Notes under the pieces: model-generated | Database searches by the model: none | What the model saw: the letters and a program-made list of their open reading frames with translations, nothing else | What the model was told of the DNA's origin: nothing | Assembly: GCF_902499075.1 (NCBI RefSeq) | Contig: NZ_CABVPP010000022.1 | Span: 1-64,000 of the forward strand | Origin: Burkholderia pseudomultivorans | Lineage (GTDB): Bacteria > Pseudomonadota > Gammaproteobacteria > Burkholderiales > Burkholderiaceae | Length of the DNA: 64,000 bases | Reading direction: 5' to 3' | Made by a program: the position numbers and the translations under genes | Shown here: piece after piece, positions 59,326-64,000 of the stretch | Layout of the letters: each line of letters starts with the position of its first letter | Position numbering within the stretch: position 1 is the stretch's first letter

Positions 59326-59343
59326 TTGTCATCAGCATGTCAT
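59326..59343 (+). promoter_or_regulatory. Candidate Pho box upstream of ppk
   Basis: TTGTCAT-CAGC-ATGTCAT is a direct repeat of 7-base units with a 4-base spacer, the form of a PhoB-binding Pho box (consensus CTGTCAT repeats). It lies 64 bases before the ppk ATG. No clear -10 follows at the classical distance, so the call is provisional. Confidence 0.5.
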
Positions 59344-59406
59344 CGCACCGTGAGAGTTTCCGAGCGTCCTTTCGAAACAGCGCCTGACTTACCCCCTATC
59401 CTGCCG

Positions 59407-61470
59407 ATGTCCGTCCGTTATCCGCTTCTCAATCGTGAACTCGGCATCCTCGGATTCAACGAGCGCGTGCTGGCCCAGGCGGCCGACCCGCAAGTCCCGT
59501 TGCTCGAGCGCCTGCGCTTCATCTGCATCACCAGCAGCAACCTCGACGAATTTTTCGAAGTCCGGATGGCCGGCCTTCAGGAACAGCTCCGTGATAACCC
59601 CGGCGCGATGACGCCCGACGGCATGTCGTTGCAGCATGCTTACGATCTCGTCGTCGAGCGCGCGCAGCGACTCGTGCACCGCCAGTACACGATGCTGCAC
59701 GAAACCGTGCTGCCCGCCCTCGAACAGGAAGGCATCTACTTCCACAACAGCGACTCGTGGAACGAAGCGCAGCTCGAATGGGCGCGCGGCTATTTCCTCG
59801 ACGAGCTGCTGCCCGTGCTGACGCCGATCGGCCTCGATCCCGCGCACCCGTTCCCGCGCGTGCTGAACAAGAGCCTGAACTTCGTCGTCGAACTCGAAGG
59901 CCGCGACGCGTTCGGCCGCCAGGCCGTGATGGGCATCGTGCAGGCGCCGCGCGCGCTGCCGCGCGTCGTGCGCATGCCGCAGGCGCTGTCGGGCTTCGAG
60001 CACGGCTTCGTGCTGCTGAGCTCGTTCATGCAGCGCTTCGTCGGCGAACTGTTCCCGCAGCTCGTCGTGAAAAGCTGCAACCAGTTTCGCATCACGCGCA
60101 ACAGCGAACTGTTCGTCGACGAGGACGAAATCACGAACCTGCGCGTCGCGCTGCAGGGCGAACTGCCCGCGCGCCACCTCGGCAACGCGGTGCGGCTCGA
60201 GGTGTCGGCCGACACGCCGCAGCACATCGTGCGGCGCCTGCTGGAAGAAAGCGGCATCGGCGAGAAGGACTGCTATCGCGTGATCGGTTCCGTGAACCTC
60301 GTGCGCCTGATGCAGATTCCCGATCTGGTCGATCGCCCGGACCTGAAATTCACGCCGTTTACCGCATCGATCCCGGCGGTGGTCGCAAATGCGCCGACGA
60401 TGTTCGATGCGATCGACGACGGCGACATCCTGCTGCACCATCCGTACGAGAGCTTCCAGCCGGTGCTCGAACTGCTGCAGCAGGCCGCGCGCGATCCGAG
60501 CGTCGTCGCGATCAAGCAGACGATCTATCGCACCGGCACCGATTCGCCGCTGATGGACGCGCTGATGGAAGCGGCGCGCAACGGCAAGGAAGTGACCGTC
60601 GTCGTCGAGCTGCTCGCGCGCTTCGACGAGGAAACCAACATCAACTGGGCGTCGCAGCTCGAAGCGGTCGGCGCGCATGTCGTGTACGGCGTCGTCGGCC
60701 ACAAGTGCCACGCGAAGATGATGCTGATCGTGCGTCGCGTCGTGCAGGGCGGCAAAGCGTCGCTGCGCCGCTACGTGCACCTCGGCACCGGCAACTATCA
60801 TCCGCGCACCGCACGCCTCTATACCGATTTCGGGCTGATGACGGCCGACCAGAAGATCTGCGAGGACGTCCATCACGTGTTCCAGCAGTTGACCGGCATC
60901 GGCGGCGAGCTGTCGCTGCACGAGCTGTGGCAGTCGCCGTTCACGCTGCACCCGCGCATCATCGACGCGATTCGCGCGGAGATCGACAACGCGCGCGCGG
61001 GCAAGCGCGCCCGCGTGGTCGCGAAGATGAACGCGCTGCTGGAGCCGTCGGTGATCGCGGCGCTGTACGAAGCGTCGCAGGCCGGCGTCAAGGTCGACCT
61101 GATCGTGCGCGGCGTCTGCGCGCTGAAGCCGGGCGTGCCGGGGCTGTCGGAAAACATCACGGTGCGCTCGATCGTCGGCCGCTTCCTCGAGCACCACCGG
61201 ATCTACTATTTCCACGCGGACGGCGCGGAAGACGTCTACCTGTCGAGCGCGGACTGGATGGATCGCAACCTGTTCCGCCGCGTCGAGGTCGCGTTCCCGA
61301 TCCGCGATCGCAAGCTCAAGCGCCGCGTGATCGCCGAAGGCCTGTCGGTCTGCCTCGGCGACAACCAGTCGGCCTGGCAGATGCACAGCGACGGGCACTA
61401 TCGTCGACGCCGCGCAGGCAAGACCATCCGCAACGCGCAACTCGGGCTGCTGGCGAAGTTCTGTTCGTAA
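59407..61470 (+). CDS. ppk1: Polyphosphate kinase Ppk1
   Basis: A 687-residue enzyme with the four Ppk1 domains. The N-terminal part has YPLLNRELGILGFNERVLAQA and SNLDEFFEVRMAGLQ. The catalytic domains contain YHP-type blocks: DILLHHPYESFQPV, HLGTGNYHPRTARLYTDFG and the second phospholipase D-like His region near HHRIYYFHADGAEDVYLSSADW. It makes polyphosphate from ATP reversibly. The ATG at 59407 gives the standard N-terminus. A longer frame exists upstream but is atypical and would overlap the Pho box. It is convergent with phoR, separated by a strong terminator. Confidence 0.95.
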   Translation: MSVRYPLLNRELGILGFNERVLAQAADPQVPLLERLRFICITSSNLDEFFEVRMAGLQEQLRDNPGAMTPDGMSLQHAYDLVVERAQRLVHRQYTMLHETVLPALEQEGIYFHNSDSWNEAQLEWARGYFLDELLPVLTPIGLDPAHPFPRVLNKSLNFVVELEGRDAFGRQAVMGIVQAPRALPRVVRMPQALSGFEHGFVLLSSFMQRFVGELFPQLVVKSCNQFRITRNSELFVDEDEITNLRVALQGELPARHLGNAVRLEVSADTPQHIVRRLLEESGIGEKDCYRVIGSVNLVRLMQIPDLVDRPDLKFTPFTASIPAVVANAPTMFDAIDDGDILLHHPYESFQPVLELLQQAARDPSVVAIKQTIYRTGTDSPLMDALMEAARNGKEVTVVVELLARFDEETNINWASQLEAVGAHVVYGVVGHKCHAKMMLIVRRVVQGGKASLRRYVHLGTGNYHPRTARLYTDFGLMTADQKICEDVHHVFQQLTGIGGELSLHELWQSPFTLHPRIIDAIRAEIDNARAGKRARVVAKMNALLEPSVIAALYEASQAGVKVDLIVRGVCALKPGVPGLSENITVRSIVGRFLEHHRIYYFHADGAEDVYLSSADWMDRNLFRRVEVAFPIRDRKLKRRVIAEGLSVCLGDNQSAWQMHSDGHYRRRRAGKTIRNAQLGLLAKFCS

Positions 61471-61498
61471 CACACGCGCACGGCGCGCCGCGCCGTCG

Positions 61499-61537
61499 AA
61501 ATAAAAAACGCAGCCACGCGGGCTGCGTTTTTTATTT
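61499..61537. terminator. Bidirectional terminator between ppk and phoR
   Basis: A perfect 17-bp hairpin (AAATAAAAAACGCAGCC and its complement, 5-base loop). The A- and T-runs make it work in both directions for the two converging genes. Confidence 0.9.
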
Positions 61538-61569
61538 CACCTCGTCGTCGACGCGCGTCGCTGCACCGA

Positions 61570-62889
61570 TCACGCCTCGAACGCCGCCGGCCGGATCGCA
61601 ATGATCCGCGATGCCGGGAAGCGCGCGGTAAACGTGCTGCCGCGCCCCTCCTCGCTCTGCACGTACAGATGCGCATCGTGCCGCTGCAGCACGTGCTTGA
61701 CGATCGCGAGCCCGAGGCCCGTGCCGCCCGTATCGCGCGAGCGGCTGCGATCGACGCGATAGAAGCGCTCGGTCAGCCGCGGCAGGTCGGCCGCCGGGAT
61801 GCCGAAGCCGCTGTCGGTCACCGAGAACACGCCCTGCGCGCCCTCGCGCCGCCACGACACGCAGATCTTCCCGCCGTCCGGCGTATAGCGGATCGCATTG
61901 GTCACGAGATTCGCGAACGCGCTGAACACTTCGGTCTGCGCACCGGTGACGCCGAGCGTCTCGTCGATCTCGAACGAAATATCGTGATGGCCGTTCGACA
62001 GCGTCTGCGCGTCTTCCTTCAGATGGTCGAACACCGCACGCATGTCGATCGCGCGATCGAGCGGCGGCTTGCTCTCGCCCTCGAGCTTCGCGAGTACCAG
62101 CAGGTCGGTCACGATGTGCCGCATCCGCGACGCCTGCTGCTCCATCATGTCGAGATAGCGCGCGCGGTCCTCCTCGTTCAGCGGCAGCTCGCGCATCGTC
62201 TCCAGAAAACCCGACAGCACGGTGAGCGGCGTCTTCAGCTCGTGCGACACGTTCGCGACGAAGTCGCGCCGCATCGCATCGGTGCGCTCGAGCTCGGTGA
62301 TGTCCTGCGTGAGCAGCAGCTTGCGATTCTCGCCGTACGGGAACACCTGCACGGCCAGCACGTTCTGCCGCGCGCCGCCCATTCCGCGCATCACCAGCGT
62401 TTCGTCGTAATGCTGCGCGTTCAGGTAGCGAACGAAGTCCGGATGACGCACGAGGTTCGTGATGTGCTGCCGCAAGTCGCGCTTCGCGTCGAGACCGAAA
62501 TGCACTTCGGCGATCGAATTGCACCACTCGATCTGGTCGCGGTCGTCGAGCATCGCGACACCGTTCGGCGATGCCTGGATCGCCTGGATGAAGCGCGAAT
62601 GCTGCTGCTCGACCTGCCGCACCTGCGCATGCCACTGCTTCGCGAGCTTGTGCAGCCGGTAATAGATCTCGCCCCAGATGCCCGGCGCGCTCGGCACCTC
62701 GCCGTAGACGGGTGCATCGAGCAGGCGCCACAGGCGCTGCGTATGGAACGTACTGAAAAAGCCCTGCACGACCAGCATCGCGACCGCGAATCCGAGCCCC
62801 GCGATCGGGCCGGCGAACACGCCGACCAATACGCTGATCAGCACGAGCAGCACGAGCGACACCAGAAAGCGCGCCCAGATGATGTTCAT
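61570..62889 (-). CDS. phoR: Phosphate regulon sensor kinase PhoR
   Basis: A 439-residue inner-membrane kinase with two close N-terminal helices (about 7-45), a charged linker, a PAS domain (ASPNGVAMLDDRDQIEWCNSIAE), and the His-kinase core with FVANVSHELKTPL, phospho-acceptor His216. The ATPase domain has NLVTNAIRYT, DSGFGIP and GGTGLGLAIVKHVLQRH. It senses phosphate through Pst and PhoU, and phosphorylates PhoB when phosphate is scarce. The ATG is at 62889, 57 bases after the phoB stop, so phoB and phoR form one operon. Length and layout match E. coli PhoR. Confidence 0.95.
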   Translation of the reverse strand: MNIIWARFLVSLVLLVLISVLVGVFAGPIAGLGFAVAMLVVQGFFSTFHTQRLWRLLDAPVYGEVPSAPGIWGEIYYRLHKLAKQWHAQVRQVEQQHSRFIQAIQASPNGVAMLDDRDQIEWCNSIAEVHFGLDAKRDLRQHITNLVRHPDFVRYLNAQHYDETLVMRGMGGARQNVLAVQVFPYGENRKLLLTQDITELERTDAMRRDFVANVSHELKTPLTVLSGFLETMRELPLNEEDRARYLDMMEQQASRMRHIVTDLLVLAKLEGESKPPLDRAIDMRAVFDHLKEDAQTLSNGHHDISFEIDETLGVTGAQTEVFSAFANLVTNAIRYTPDGGKICVSWRREGAQGVFSVTDSGFGIPAADLPRLTERFYRVDRSRSRDTGGTGLGLAIVKHVLQRHDAHLYVQSEEGRGSTFTARFPASRIIAIRPAAFEA

Positions 62890-62946
62890 GATTCAGCGTC
62901 CGGAAGAATGAACGGCATGCCGTGGCACACGGCACGTCCGACTACG

Positions 62947-63648
62947 TTACGCGTGCTTGGCAAGCCGGTAGCCGCTGCCGCGCACGGTCTCGATCATCGC
63001 ATCGCAGCCGGCCGGTTTCAAGGCCGCGCGCAATCGTTTGATATGCACGTCGACGGTACGCTCCTCGACGAACACGTGATCGCCCCACACCTGGTCGAGC
63101 AGCTGCGTGCGGCTGTGCACGCGCTCCGGATGCGTCATGAAGAAATGCAGCAGGCGGAACTCGGTCGGGCCGAGATCGAGCTTGATCTCGCTGCCTTCCG
63201 CATGCGCGGCGACGCGGTGCGTGGCCGGATCGAGACGCAGGCCGTTGATCGACACGACGTCCTCGGTCAGCTGCGGCGCACGGCGCCGCAGTACGGCCTT
63301 GATGCGCGCCATCAGCTCCTTCGGCGAGAACGGCTTGGTCACGTAGTCGTCCGCGCCGATCTCGAGGCCGAGCACCTTGTCCTGCTCGTCGCCGCGTGCG
63401 GTCAGCATGATGATCGGGATGTGCTTGGTCCGCTCGTTGTTGCGCAGGTCGCGCGCGAACGCGATGCCGGACTTGCCCGGCAGCATCCAGTCGAGCAGCA
63501 CGAGATCGGGCAGCACGTCGCTGATCAGGTTCTGCGCCTGTTCCGCGTTGTACGCGCGGATCGGGCAATGGCCGGCATGCTGGAGATTCACCGAGATCAG
63601 TTCGGAAATCGCGGGCTCATCTTCAACGACGAGAATGTTGCTGGGCAT
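62947..63648 (-). CDS. phoB: Phosphate regulon response regulator PhoB
   Basis: A 233-residue OmpR-type regulator. The receiver has E9 and D10, phospho-acceptor D53 in VLLDWMLPG and Lys105 in VTKPFSPKEL. The winged helix has the recognition part GPTEFRLLHFFMTHPERVHSRTQLLDQVWG and ERTVDVHIKRLRAAL, followed by GSGYRLA. It activates the Pho regulon by binding Pho boxes. The ATG at 63648 has AGAGGTG upstream, which decides it over a GTG two codons earlier. It is 30 bases after phoU, as in the usual pst-phoU-phoBR order of Burkholderia. Confidence 0.95.
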   Translation of the reverse strand: MPSNILVVEDEPAISELISVNLQHAGHCPIRAYNAEQAQNLISDVLPDLVLLDWMLPGKSGIAFARDLRNNERTKHIPIIMLTARGDEQDKVLGLEIGADDYVTKPFSPKELMARIKAVLRRRAPQLTEDVVSINGLRLDPATHRVAAHAEGSEIKLDLGPTEFRLLHFFMTHPERVHSRTQLLDQVWGDHVFVEERTVDVHIKRLRAALKPAGCDAMIETVRGSGYRLAKHA

Positions 63649-63678
63649 CGGCACCTCTGTCTTCCTGGCGTAGTCGCG

Positions 63679-64000
63679 TTAACTGTTGGCTTCGCGATCG
63701 AGCAAGTCGCGCGGCTGGTGCCGCACGTCGGTGCCCTTCACGATGTAGATGATGAATTCGGCGATGTTCTTCGCGTGGTCGCCGATCCGTTCGATCGCCT
63801 TCGCGATGAACAGGTATTCGAGGCCGACCGAGATCGTGCGCGGATCTTCCTGCATGTACGACACGAGCTTGCGCACGAACGCGCGGAATTCCTGGTCGAT
63901 TTCCTTGTCGTCCTTGACGATCTGCGCGGCGGCGACCGTATCGAGACGCGCGAACGCGTCGAGCGCGCGGCGCAGGATCGTCACGGCCATCTCGCCCGAC
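63679..64000 (-). CDS. phoU: Phosphate transport regulator PhoU (C-terminal part, runs off the window)
   Basis: The C-terminal 107 residues of PhoU are present. The three-helix repeat shows AVTILRRALDAFARLD, KEIDQEFRAFVRKLVSYM and the signature YLFIAKAIERIGDHAKNIAEFIIYI with the metal-binding E..R..DH..N. PhoU links the Pst transporter to PhoR and holds the Pho response off when phosphate is plentiful. The N-terminus lies beyond the window. It is the upstream gene of phoB, probably in one operon with the pst genes. Confidence 0.93.
   Translation of the reverse strand, partial: SGEMAVTILRRALDAFARLDTVAAAQIVKDDKEIDQEFRAFVRKLVSYMQEDPRTISVGLEYLFIAKAIERIGDHAKNIAEFIIYIVKGTDVRHQPRDLLDREANS

Noticed and set aside
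59389-61473. 694-codon minus-strand frame opposite ppk
   Set aside because: Shadow of ppk in a high-GC genome. Composition is dominated by Arg, Asp and His, and no domain is visible.

Overview
The window is GC-rich DNA with the codon use, gene families and gene order of a Burkholderia, most likely a member of the Burkholderia cepacia complex (inference from gene content; no database search was possible). The phoU-phoB-phoR / ppk-ppx block, olsB, sixA, uppP and an NlpD-type envelope protein suggest a primary chromosome. Most of the window is ordinary chromosome, broken by catabolic accessory clusters and one AT-richer scar of mobile DNA.

Layout. 1-3.9 kb: end of an Ala/Pro-rich protein, an I78-type inhibitor lipoprotein, a MipA/OmpV outer-membrane protein and a divergent RstAB-like two-component pair. 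3.9-9.0 kb: a four-gene iron-chelate or cobalamin-type uptake operon (TonB receptor, ATPase, binding protein, FecCD permease). 9.1-14 kb: NlpC/P60-like lipoprotein, OmpA-family protein, quinone oxidoreductase, large acyl-CoA dehydrogenase. 14.3-20.5 kb: a catabolic operon (cupin, SDR, MFS, class II aldolase, porin) divergent from an AraC regulator, with a candidate two-site operator. 20.6-24.1 kb: MarR, MFS and amidase. 24.2-28.2 kb: acyltransferase, a LacI-type pseudogene, amidohydrolase and MFS. 28.5-34.6 kb: the most unusual locus, three SPFH/band-7 (HflK/HflC-like) genes translationally coupled to a P1B metal-ATPase; one SPFH protein has a His-rich N-terminus. 35.2-40.8 kb: an aromatic meta-cleavage cluster (FAH-family hydrolase, flavin monooxygenase, extradiol dioxygenase) with a divergent GntR regulator, then an isochorismatase-family gene.

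40.9-44.8 kb is a recombination scar next to tRNA-Arg(TCT). An intact IS3-family element without a visible target duplication joins the first 17 codons of a DoxX-like gene to the start of a phage-like gene. Beyond it lie small ribbon-helix-helix-type genes, two families of short DNA repeats, a winged-helix-like gene, and a structured stretch holding a tRNA-like sequence, a hairpin enclosing a Met-Pro-Pro-Pro-stop mini-ORF, and a strong terminator.

44.9-64 kb returns to core chromosome: uppP, a tiny membrane protein, aldose epimerase, NlpD-like lipoprotein, acyl-CoA synthetase, DUF2288, a MATE pump, small envelope proteins, olsB, sixA, tRNA-Pro(TGG), a lower-GC LprI-domain protein, an orphan histidine kinase, then ppx, ppk (behind a candidate Pho box), phoR, phoB and phoU. 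The last block forms a phosphate-sensing and polyphosphate-metabolism region: PhoU and PhoR sense through the Pst system, PhoB is the regulator, and ppk is a likely PhoB target.
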